NCBI GenBank assembly: GCA_905215795.1
Contig: CAJMRV010000051.1
Coordinates: 1 to 9,933 of the forward strand
Length of the DNA stretch: 9,933 nucleotides
Direction of reading: 5' to 3'
Origin: an uncultured bacterium
GTDB lineage: Bacteria > Pseudomonadota > Gammaproteobacteria > Burkholderiales > Burkholderiaceae_F
Part shown: positions 1-5,329 of the stretch, piece by piece
How positions within the stretch are numbered: the first letter of the stretch is position 1
How the letters are laid out: every line of letters begins with the position of its first letter
The notes under the pieces: generated by a model
Told to the model about the DNA's origin: nothing
Seen by the model: only the letters and a program-made list of their open reading frames with translations
Databases searched by the model: none
Program-made: the position numbers and the translations under genes

Positions 1-570
1 TCGATGCGCTTCGTCGGCTCGATCCGCCGGGAGCTCGGGTTCAGAACCGTCTTCAACATCCTCGGCCCGCTCACGAACCCCGCATCGCCCTCGATGCAGC
101 TCCTCGGCGTCTACGACGCGCACCTCGTCGAACCACTCGCCCGGGTGCTCGTCGACCTCGGCGTGACGCGCGGCATGGTAGTCCACGGTCAGGACCGCCT
201 CGACGAGATCTCCCTTTCGGCCCCGACCACGATCTGCGAGATCCAGGACGGCTGGTTCAGGTCCCGCACCATCACGCCCGAAGAGTTCGGGTTCGAGCGG
301 TGCACGAGGGAAGACCTCAAGGGCGGCGACCCCGCCCAGAATGCGGAGATCACCCTCTCGATCCTGAAGGGCGCCGAGGGTCACAAGCGAAACACCGTCC
401 TCCTCAACGCCGGCGCGGCCCTCGCAATCGGCGGCAAGGCAAAGGACATGCACGAAGGCGTCGAACTCGCCGCCCGGCTGATTGATTCGGGCGCCGCCCT
501 CGCCACGCTCGAGGCGTTCGTCCGTGAGAGCAGGAAGGCCGGTGCCGTCCGTGAAAGGGAGGCCGCATGA
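1..570 (+). CDS. trpD: Anthranilate phosphoribosyltransferase, C-terminal part (5' end outside window)
   Basis: TrpD joins anthranilate to PRPP, giving N-(5'-phosphoribosyl)anthranilate, the second committed step of tryptophan synthesis in the cytoplasm. The reading frame is open from base 1 and gives about 189 residues, roughly the C-terminal half of a family usually near 340 aa, so the start lies upstream of the window. Visible family motifs are the RRELGFRT-FNILGPLTNP block (about residues 10-28 of the fragment) and HGQDRLDEISL, whose Asp68-Glu69 pair matches the metal/PRPP-binding DE motif. The Met codon at base 4 lies inside the conserved region and is not a start. The stop overlaps the trpC start by 4 nt (ATGA), indicating translational coupling. 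Whether it is fused to a TrpG domain at the N-terminus cannot be seen. Confidence 0.96.
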   Translation, partial: SMRFVGSIRRELGFRTVFNILGPLTNPASPSMQLLGVYDAHLVEPLARVLVDLGVTRGMVVHGQDRLDEISLSAPTTICEIQDGWFRSRTITPEEFGFERCTREDLKGGDPAQNAEITLSILKGAEGHKRNTVLLNAGAALAIGGKAKDMHEGVELAARLIDSGAALATLEAFVRESRKAGAVREREAA

Positions 571-1367
571 CGATTCTCTCGACCCTCGCCGAAGCGGCCG
601 CACGCCGCACGGCGGAAGCGAAGCACCTCCGCCCGCCGGAGGTGCTCGCCGCGATGACGGAACGCCTCGGACCCCGTGAGTTCGAATTCGAAACGGCCCT
701 GCGTGAGGCCCGCCGGACGAATCCCGGCAGGCCCGCCTTCATCTGCGAGTGCAAGAAGGCCTCCCCCTCCAAGGGGCTCATCGCCCCCGAGTACGCCGCC
801 GTCGACACGGCCCTCGCCTATGAGGCGGCCGGCGCCGACGCCGTGAGCGTCCTCACCGAGCCCACGGCCTTCCTGGGCGGAGACGGAGACCTCGAGGCGG
901 TTGCGCGGCAGGTCGCCCTTCCATGCCTCATGAAGGACTTCATCGTCGACCCGTACCGCATCCACGAGGCCAGGCTCCTCGGTGCCTCGGCGGTCCTCCT
1001 GATCGCCTCGCTCCACACGGCGGCCTCACTTAAAACACTGATCCGCACAGCCCATGGTCTGGGACTCTCTGCGCTCGTCGAAACCCGCTCCGAGCAGGAG
1101 GTGGACCGCGCCCTCCATGCCGGCGCCCGCGTAATCGGCGTGAACAACAGGAACCTCGAAGACTTCACGGTCGACATGGGGACAAGCCTGCGCCTGAGGG
1201 ACGCCGTGCCCGAAGGGGTGCTCTTCGTCGCCGAGAGCGGCATCCGCTCCCGTGATGACGTCGAACGCCTCGCTTTTGCGGGCGTCGATGCGGTGCTCGT
1301 CGGCGAGGCGCTCATGCGCGAGCGCGACCACGCCTCGGCCCTCTCCCGTCTGAGGGGGACGCCATGA
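567..1367 (+). CDS. trpC: Indole-3-glycerol phosphate synthase
   Basis: TrpC catalyses ring closure and decarboxylation of carboxyphenylaminodeoxyribulose 5-phosphate to indole-3-glycerol phosphate. The 266-aa length is normal for a monofunctional enzyme. It shows the FICECKKASPSKG motif (Glu61 and Lys63), the MKDF motif with Lys123 (general acid, Lys110 in the Sulfolobus enzyme), LVETRSEQE with Glu172 (Glu159 equivalent), GVNNRNLEDF (Asn193-Asn196) and AESGIRS (Ser224, phosphate binding). The start is well supported: an AAAGGGAGG ribosome site at about 554-562 sits 4 nt before ATG, and the ATG overlaps the trpD stop. It is separate from trpF, not a TrpCF fusion. The identification is firm. 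Confidence 0.98.
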   Translation: MTILSTLAEAAARRTAEAKHLRPPEVLAAMTERLGPREFEFETALREARRTNPGRPAFICECKKASPSKGLIAPEYAAVDTALAYEAAGADAVSVLTEPTAFLGGDGDLEAVARQVALPCLMKDFIVDPYRIHEARLLGASAVLLIASLHTAASLKTLIRTAHGLGLSALVETRSEQEVDRALHAGARVIGVNNRNLEDFTVDMGTSLRLRDAVPEGVLFVAESGIRSRDDVERLAFAGVDAVLVGEALMRERDHASALSRLRGTP

Positions 1368-2020
1368 GCACCATTGCATCGGGACGTCCCTTCCGACGCC
1401 CCCTCGTGAAGTTCTGCGGACTCACCCGCACGTCGGACGCCGACGCCGTCAACCGGGTGCGTCCCGACTTCGTGGGCTTCGTCTTCGCGGGGAACGGTCC
1501 GCGGCGCATCACCTTCGAGAAGGCCCGCGCCATCAAGGAGCGGCTCATCGACTCGATCGCCACCGTGGGCGTCTTCGACGGGGAGGAACCCGCGACGATC
1601 CTCTCGCTCGTGCGCGAGGGGCTCATCAACGCGATCCAGCTCCACGGCGCCGAAAGCACCCGCTACGTGAGGGACCTCGTCTGGGCGATAAGGAGCCGCG
1701 GCCACAGGACCCCCGTGATCCAGGCCTTCACGATCCACACCGAAGGGGACGCGATGCGCGCGGGCGCCTCGCCCGCCGACCTCGTCCTGCTCGACGCCGG
1801 AGCGGGACTCGGACGTCCCTTCGACTGGAACCTCATCAAGGACTTCAGGCGAAGCTTCATCCTCGCGGGCGGCCTTTCGGCGGAGAACGTCGCCGACGCC
1901 CTCAGGAGGACACGGCCGATCGGCCTCGACGTGAGTTCGGGGATCAAGACCGACGGCTTGAACGACATCAGGAAAATGAAGGCCTTCATGGCCGCCATCG
2001 AAAAGGAGGACCCCCAATGA
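1364..2020 (+). CDS. trpF: Phosphoribosylanthranilate isomerase
   Basis: TrpF performs the Amadori rearrangement of phosphoribosylanthranilate to CdRP, the step before TrpC. The protein is 218 aa, typical for a stand-alone TIM-barrel TrpF. The catalytic cysteine is seen in VKFCGLTR (Cys18) and the catalytic aspartate in LLDAG (Asp144); the usual S/T-G-G phosphate element at the end of the barrel appears as LAGGLSAENV. The first 13 residues form a short extension before the first strand, and the ATG at 1364 is supported by a GAGGGGG ribosome site at 1352-1358 and by ATGA overlap with trpC. The stop overlaps trpB in the same way. It therefore sits in the middle of one tightly coupled operon. 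Confidence 0.97.
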   Translation: MSTIASGRPFRRPLVKFCGLTRTSDADAVNRVRPDFVGFVFAGNGPRRITFEKARAIKERLIDSIATVGVFDGEEPATILSLVREGLINAIQLHGAESTRYVRDLVWAIRSRGHRTPVIQAFTIHTEGDAMRAGASPADLVLLDAGAGLGRPFDWNLIKDFRRSFILAGGLSAENVADALRRTRPIGLDVSSGIKTDGLNDIRKMKAFMAAIEKEDPQ

Positions 2021-3228
2021 ACGAGACCAACACGGACACCGTCTCCCCGAAGGGACGCTTCGGCGTGCACGGTGGACGCTACATCCCCGAAACCCTCATG
2101 AACGCGGTGATCGAGCTCGAAGAGGCCTACGAGCACTTCAAGGACGAGCCCGCATTCAAGCGCGAGCTCAAGACGCTCCTCGACGACTACGCGGGACGTC
2201 CCTCGAGGCTCTACCACGCCGCCAAGATGAGCCGCGACCTCGGCGGCGCGAAGATCTACCTCAAGCGAGAGGACCTCAACCACACGGGCGCGCACAAGAT
2301 CAACAACGTGCTCGGCCAGGCGCTCCTTGCCAAGCGCATGGGCAAGACCCGCCTGATCGCGGAGACGGGCGCCGGACAGCACGGCGTCGCCACGGCCACC
2401 GCGGCCGCACTCCTCGGACTCGAGTGCGTGGTGTTCATGGGAGCCGAGGACACGCGCCGCCAGGCACTCAACGTCTACCGCATGAAGCTCCTCGGCGCCG
2501 AGGCGGTCCCCGTCACCTCCGGCACGGCCACCCTGAAGGACGCCGTCTCCCAGACGATGCGCGAATGGACCACCCGGATCGCCGACACGCACTACTGTCT
2601 GGGATCGGTGATGGGTCCGCATCCCTTCCCGACGATCGTGAGGGACTTCCAGGCGGTGATCTCCAAGGAGATCCGCGAGCAGATCCTCGAACTCGAGGGA
2701 CGCCTGCCCGACGCCGTGCTCGCCTGTGTGGGCGGGGGTTCGAACGCGATCGGGAGCTTCCACCACTTCATCAACGACGAGGGCGTGGAGCTGATCGGCT
2801 GCGAGGCGGCCGGCCGCGGGGTCGACACCCGCGAGACCGCCGCGACGATCGCCACGGGACGCCTCGGCATCTTCCACGGGATGAAGTCGTACTTCTGCCA
2901 GGACGAATACGGACAGATCGCCCCGGTCTACTCGATCTCGGCCGGTCTCGACTATCCCGGCGTCGGTCCCGAACACGCGCACCTCCACGACATCGGCCGC
3001 GCACGCTACGTGCCCGTCACCGACGACGAGGCGGTCGACGCCTTCGAGTACCTCGCCCGCACCGAGGGGATCATCCCCGCGATCGAATCGAGCCACGCAC
3101 TCGCCCACGCCATGAAGATCGCCCCCGGCATGGACCCCGACAAGATCATCGTCGTCACGCTCTCCGGACGCGGAGACAAGGACTGCGCCGCCATCGCCCG
3201 TTACAGAGGAGAAGAAATCCATGAATAG
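2017..3228 (+). CDS. trpB: Tryptophan synthase beta chain
   Basis: TrpB is the PLP-dependent subunit that condenses indole with L-serine to make tryptophan, working with TrpA in an alpha2beta2 complex with an indole tunnel. It has 403 aa, the usual size of a canonical TrpB1. The PLP lysine is in NHTGAHKINN (Lys94, Lys87 in Salmonella), the catalytic glutamate in AETGAGQHG (Glu116, Glu109 equivalent), the PLP-phosphate loop is GGGSNAIG (residues 239-246), and the serine contacting the pyridine nitrogen is in TLSGRGDKD (Ser383). An AAGGAGGA ribosome site at 2003-2010 precedes ATG by 6 nt, and the start overlaps the trpF stop. The stop lies inside trpA (8-nt overlap), as expected for subunits made in equal amounts. 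Confidence 0.99.
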   Translation: MNETNTDTVSPKGRFGVHGGRYIPETLMNAVIELEEAYEHFKDEPAFKRELKTLLDDYAGRPSRLYHAAKMSRDLGGAKIYLKREDLNHTGAHKINNVLGQALLAKRMGKTRLIAETGAGQHGVATATAAALLGLECVVFMGAEDTRRQALNVYRMKLLGAEAVPVTSGTATLKDAVSQTMREWTTRIADTHYCLGSVMGPHPFPTIVRDFQAVISKEIREQILELEGRLPDAVLACVGGGSNAIGSFHHFINDEGVELIGCEAAGRGVDTRETAATIATGRLGIFHGMKSYFCQDEYGQIAPVYSISAGLDYPGVGPEHAHLHDIGRARYVPVTDDEAVDAFEYLARTEGIIPAIESSHALAHAMKIAPGMDPDKIIVVTLSGRGDKDCAAIARYRGEEIHE

Positions 3229-4000
3229 AATCAGCCGCGCTTTCCGGGACAAGAAGGCCTTCGTCGCCTTCATCACCTGTGGCGACCCCGACTTCGAGAC
3301 CACCGAGAAATGCGTCCTCGCCGCCGTCGAGAACGGCGCCGACGTGATCGAACTGGGCATCCCCTTTTCCGACCCCACGGCCGAAGGCCCCGTGATCGAA
3401 GCAGCCAGCATGCGCGCCCTGGCGGGCGGCGCCACGACGGACAAGGCCTTCGGACTCGCCTGCCGCCTGAGGAGCGTCGTCTCCGTACCCCTCGTCTTCA
3501 TGACCTACGCCAATGTGGTCTTCTCCTACGGTGCCGACCGCTTCTTCAAGAAATGCCATGAGGCGGGCGTCGACGGGATCGTGATCCCGGACCTTCCGTT
3601 CGAGGAGCGCGGCGAGTTCCTCAGTGAGGCGCGCCGCCACGGCGTCGCCCTGATCTCGATGATCGCGCCCACCTCGAAGGAACGCACGGCCATGATCGCG
3701 CGGCAAGCCGAGGGGTTCATCTACCTCGTCTCGAGCCTCGGCGTGACGGGCGAGAGAAGCGCCATCACAACCGACATCGCCTCGATCGTCGGAATCATCC
3801 GCCGGAACACGGCGGTCCCCGTCGCGGTGGGCTTCGGCATCTCCACCCCGGAGCAGGCCCGCGCCATGGCCTCGCTCTCTGACGGGGCGATCGTGGGTTC
3901 GGCCATCGTCCGCCTCGTGGCCGAACACGGACGCGACGCCCCCGAACATGTCGGACGCTTCGTGCGTTCGATGAAGACGGCCCTCCTCGAGGTGCGCTGA
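3221..4000 (+). CDS. trpA: Tryptophan synthase alpha chain
   Basis: TrpA cleaves indole-3-glycerol phosphate to indole and glyceraldehyde 3-phosphate and passes indole to TrpB. The 259-aa protein is normal length. The catalytic glutamate is Glu44 in VIELGIPFSDP (Glu49 in Salmonella). The second acid, Asp60 in Salmonella, is Glu55 here (PTAEGP instead of the usual P-L-A-D-G-P). I recall AEGP-type TrpAs from other bacteria, so this is probably a functional variant. The loop SLGVTGER (loop 6) and the phosphate-binding GFGIS and GAIVGSAIV segments are present. A GAGGAGAAG ribosome site at 3206-3214 supports ATG at 3221. This is the last trp gene; an inverted repeat follows 13 bp later. Confidence 0.98.
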   Translation: MNRISRAFRDKKAFVAFITCGDPDFETTEKCVLAAVENGADVIELGIPFSDPTAEGPVIEAASMRALAGGATTDKAFGLACRLRSVVSVPLVFMTYANVVFSYGADRFFKKCHEAGVDGIVIPDLPFEERGEFLSEARRHGVALISMIAPTSKERTAMIARQAEGFIYLVSSLGVTGERSAITTDIASIVGIIRRNTAVPVAVGFGISTPEQARAMASLSDGAIVGSAIVRLVAEHGRDAPEHVGRFVRSMKTALLEVR

Positions 4001-4012
4001 GCGCTCTCCGAA

Positions 4013-4039
4013 AGAAACATTGGTCACACCAACGTTTCT
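4013..4039. promoter_or_regulatory. 27-bp near-perfect inverted repeat after trpA
   Basis: Two 12-nt arms (4013-4024 and 4028-4039) are complementary at 11 of 12 positions around a 3-nt centre, with a single A/C mismatch at 4019/4033. It begins 13 nt after the trpA stop. As RNA it would be a strong hairpin, but no T-run follows on either strand (ACAAAACG on plus, TTCGGAG on minus), so it is not a standard intrinsic terminator. It could be an operator for the gene at 4167, or a 3'-end stabilising or Rho-linked hairpin closing the trp operon. Confidence 0.55.
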
Positions 4040-4060
4040 ACAAAACGCCGCGGGCGGAGC

Positions 4061-4081
4061 CCATCGGGATACCTCCCGTGG
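4061..4081 (+). other. GC-rich hairpin upstream of exported-protein gene
   Basis: The arms CCATCGGGA (4061-4069) and TCCCGTGG (4074-4081) pair with one bulged T around a TACC loop. It lies in the 166-bp gap between trpA and the gene at 4167. Its role is unknown and such short GC hairpins can arise by chance in GC-rich DNA. Confidence 0.3.
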
Positions 4082-4116
4082 CGGCGGGGACGGCGCAGGG
4101 GTTAGGATGGTCGGAT

Positions 4117-4135
4117 GGACGGAGCATCTCCGTCC
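4117..4135 (+). other. Perfect 8-bp hairpin in the leader of the exported-protein gene
   Basis: GGACGGAG and CTCCGTCC form a perfect 8-bp stem closed by a CAT triloop. It lies 31 nt before the start codon at 4167. A weak -10-like TAGGAT is present at 4103-4108, which would place the hairpin at the very 5' end of a transcript and could stabilise the mRNA. No convincing -35 is visible, so the promoter is tentative. Confidence 0.4.
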
Positions 4136-4166
4136 CCCCGAGCACAAGACCATCAAAAGGAATCCC

Positions 4167-4850
4167 ATGACCGCCCTCCGGAACCCCTTCCTCAAGTTCC
4201 TCGCCGCCTCCGCCACGATCCTCCCCTTTGCATTGGGCACCATGGCCTTCAGCACGAACGTGGCTGCGGCCGACGTTGCTGCGAAGAGCACCGCGAAGAA
4301 GGCGGTCAAGGACGTCGACCTCGCGTGGGACCACGTCAAGGTCACGATCCCCGGCGACTGGGTGGCCTTCACGGGCGGCGACAAGATGGCCATCAGCCGC
4401 TACGCCCGTGAGGTCTTCCCGAAGAGCTCCGTCTCGAAGGATCCCGCCGAACGCGTCCTCGTCGCCTTCGACCGCGCCCCCGGCGCCCTTGCGAGCGTGC
4501 GCATCGCCACCAATCAGAATCCCAAGGTGGGCGAACTCGTCGCGCTCGCCAAGGAGCACCCCGAAGTGCTCGAACAAGTGCGGGCCGCCTACGGCAAGTC
4601 GCTCGGCACCCAGCCCCATTTCCTCGAGACGATCACGGCCGAGACCGCACGGCTCGGCGGACGGGACGCGCTGCGCGTGATCTACGCCCATGAAAACGGT
4701 GCGGGCGGCGTCTGGCTCGAGGACATGTACCAGGTGCCCGTGCCGGACGGGCGTTCCGTGATGGTCACGTTCGGCCACGACCTCAAGGCCGGCGCCGCGG
4801 TCAAGCAGGGCCTGAAGACCGTCCAGAACTCGTTTCTAATGCTCAAGTAG
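4167..4850 (+). CDS. Exported protein of unknown function (Sec signal peptide)
   Basis: I do not recognise the family. The 227-aa protein starts with a clear Sec signal peptide: Arg5 and Lys10 in the n-region, a hydrophobic stretch over residues 11-28, and a signal-peptidase-I type site after VAAA (residues 32-35), leaving a mature protein beginning near Asp36. There is no lipobox cysteine. The mature part is a mixed alpha/beta domain of about 190 residues (for example HVKVTIPGDWVAF and GGRDALRVIYAHENGAGGVWLEDMYQVPV), resembling small periplasmic domains that bear a 'physical strand, Trp, tail' layout, but no catalytic motif is seen. ATG at 4167 is preceded by AAAGGAA at about 4156-4162; reading further upstream in frame runs through the hairpins and lacks a ribosome site. 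It stands alone between the trp operon and the transporter operon. Confidence 0.85.
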   Translation: MTALRNPFLKFLAASATILPFALGTMAFSTNVAAADVAAKSTAKKAVKDVDLAWDHVKVTIPGDWVAFTGGDKMAISRYAREVFPKSSVSKDPAERVLVAFDRAPGALASVRIATNQNPKVGELVALAKEHPEVLEQVRAAYGKSLGTQPHFLETITAETARLGGRDALRVIYAHENGAGGVWLEDMYQVPVPDGRSVMVTFGHDLKAGAAVKQGLKTVQNSFLMLK

Positions 4851-4852
4851 GC

Positions 4853-4879
4853 TTTTCCCTTACGGGGGACAAGGGTAAA
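4853..4879. other. Weak stem-loop after the exported-protein gene
   Basis: TTT-T-CCCTT (4853-4861) and AAGGG-T-AAA (4871-4879) form an 8-bp stem with one T/T mismatch and a 9-nt G-rich loop, starting 3 nt after the stop codon at 4848-4850. It could contribute to transcript ending, but no T-run follows it, so a terminator is only a guess. Confidence 0.25.
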
Positions 4880-4920
4880 CGATAACGCCCTCCACAGACC
4901 GTGCGGCACACGGGAAGTCG

Positions 4921-4948
4921 TTGATTTATAAGACAAACATCTTATTTT
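4921..4948 (+). promoter_or_regulatory. Promoter-like segment with 18-bp palindromic operator candidate
   Basis: In an AT-rich island inside GC-rich DNA, TTGATT (4921-4926) and TATTTT (4943-4948) are separated by 16 bp and resemble sigma-70 -35 and -10 boxes (4 of 6 matches each). Between and overlapping them lies a perfect inverted repeat ATAAGA-N6-TCTTAT (4928-4945). A repressor bound there would block RNA polymerase. AT-rich half-sites with this spacing are reminiscent of GntR-type operators, which is inference. Transcription would begin near 4955 and read into the transporter operon with a leader of about 130 nt. Confidence 0.5.
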
Positions 4949-4964
4949 CCGGACTCGCGCGGGC

Positions 4965-5037
4965 GGACTGCTCCACCTAGAATGGAATTGGGTTTTCCAA
5001 TGGAAACACCCTCTTCAAAGTCAACAAGGAGCAGTCC
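4965..5037 (+). promoter_or_regulatory. Candidate cis-regulatory RNA: SD-sequestering leader stem
   Basis: GGACTGCTCC (4965-4974) and GGAGCAGTCC (5028-5037) are perfect 10-bp inverted repeats enclosing 53 nt. The 3' arm contains most of the AAGGAG ribosome site (5026-5031) of the small ORF at 5039, so the folded stem would hide it. The enclosed segment offers competing small hairpins: ATTGG (4987-4991) with CCAAT (4997-5001), TTTCC (4994-4998) with GGAAA (5002-5006), and TGGAA (4983-4987) with TTCCA (4995-4999); AATGGAA occurs at 4981 and again at 4999. I do not recognise a known riboswitch core. It may be a metabolite-, temperature- or protein-controlled translational switch, but no ligand can be named. 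Confidence 0.45.
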
Positions 5038-5038
5038 C

Positions 5039-5089
5039 GTGTCACGGAAGGCTGACATCCGACCGGGCCACGGCTGTGAAACGCCATGA
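5039..5089 (+). CDS. Putative 16-residue leader peptide coupled to the transporter operon
   Basis: This short ORF encodes MSRKADIRPGHGCETP and starts with GTG. Evidence for translation is contextual: a strong AAGGAG ribosome site (5026-5031) lies 7 nt before the GTG, and the stop TGA overlaps the ATG of the next gene as ATGA. The next gene has no ribosome site of its own, since the sequence before 5086 reads CTGTGAAACGCC. The simplest reading is that ribosomes load here and restart at 5086, so this ORF controls transporter translation. The peptide has no strong residue bias that would suggest attenuation. Coding status cannot be proved from so short a sequence. Confidence 0.5.
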   Translation: MSRKADIRPGHGCETP

Positions 5090-5328
5090 ATCCCTTCAAG
5101 ACCCCGTTCGAACGGAAGTGGACGGCGATATTCCTCGCGGAATACGTCTTCATCATGCTCCCCTTCCCGTTCTTCTACGACACCTCCTACACGCCGTGGT
5201 TCTTCGGCGTGCCCCGCTTCATCTTCTGCTGGATCGTCTACGGGTTGTTCGTGATCGGCACGATCGCCCTGTGGTGGCGCGCCTGCATGAAGCGCCCCGA
5301 GTACCACGAGTACGACAAGGAGGCCTGA
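5086..5328 (+). CDS. Small two-helix membrane protein, DUF3311/YhdT-like symporter partner
   Basis: This 80-aa protein has two predicted membrane helices (about residues 13-31 and 44-64) joined by a short loop with the FFGVPRF motif, and a charged tail ending YDKEA. Small proteins of this kind (DUF3311, and YhdT/DUF997 beside panF) are commonly encoded immediately upstream of SSS-family sodium symporters and are thought to be partner subunits; which family it belongs to needs a profile search. An in-frame TGA at 5077-5079 makes ATG 5086 the first possible start. That ATG lacks a ribosome site and overlaps the stop of the 16-codon ORF, implying translational coupling. Its own stop is 1 nt before the symporter start, and its 3' end carries the symporter's AAGGAGG site. 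Confidence 0.85.
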   Translation: MNPFKTPFERKWTAIFLAEYVFIMLPFPFFYDTSYTPWFFGVPRFIFCWIVYGLFVIGTIALWWRACMKRPEYHEYDKEA

Positions 5329-5329
5329 C

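Noticed and set aside
4..6. ATG at base 4 as the start of trpD
   Set aside because: It lies in the middle of the conserved AnPRT core (just before RRELG), so the gene extends upstream of the window.
1381..2202. Recurrent palindrome GGACGTCC in trpF and trpB (about 1382, 1812 and 2194)
   Set aside because: Each copy encodes Gly-Arg-Pro in frame (GGA CGT CCC), so a shared codon context explains it without a regulatory role.
1663..3501. Long minus-strand open frame (612 codons) opposite trpF-trpB-trpA
   Set aside because: It lies wholly antisense to well-identified trp genes; its product is low-complexity with repeated Asp/Gly/Val/Arg runs, as expected from GC-rich codon bias on the other strand.
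4020..4166. Upstream in-frame extension of the exported protein from a TTG at 4020
   Set aside because: It would start inside the 27-bp palindrome, lacks a ribosome site, and would bury the signal peptide 49 residues into the protein.
4955..5085. Known riboswitch (guanidine-II ACGR hairpins, TPP) in the transporter leader
   Set aside because: ACGG occurs twice but not in the loops of paired hairpins, and the CTGAGA core of the TPP element is absent; the stem here does not fit these classes.
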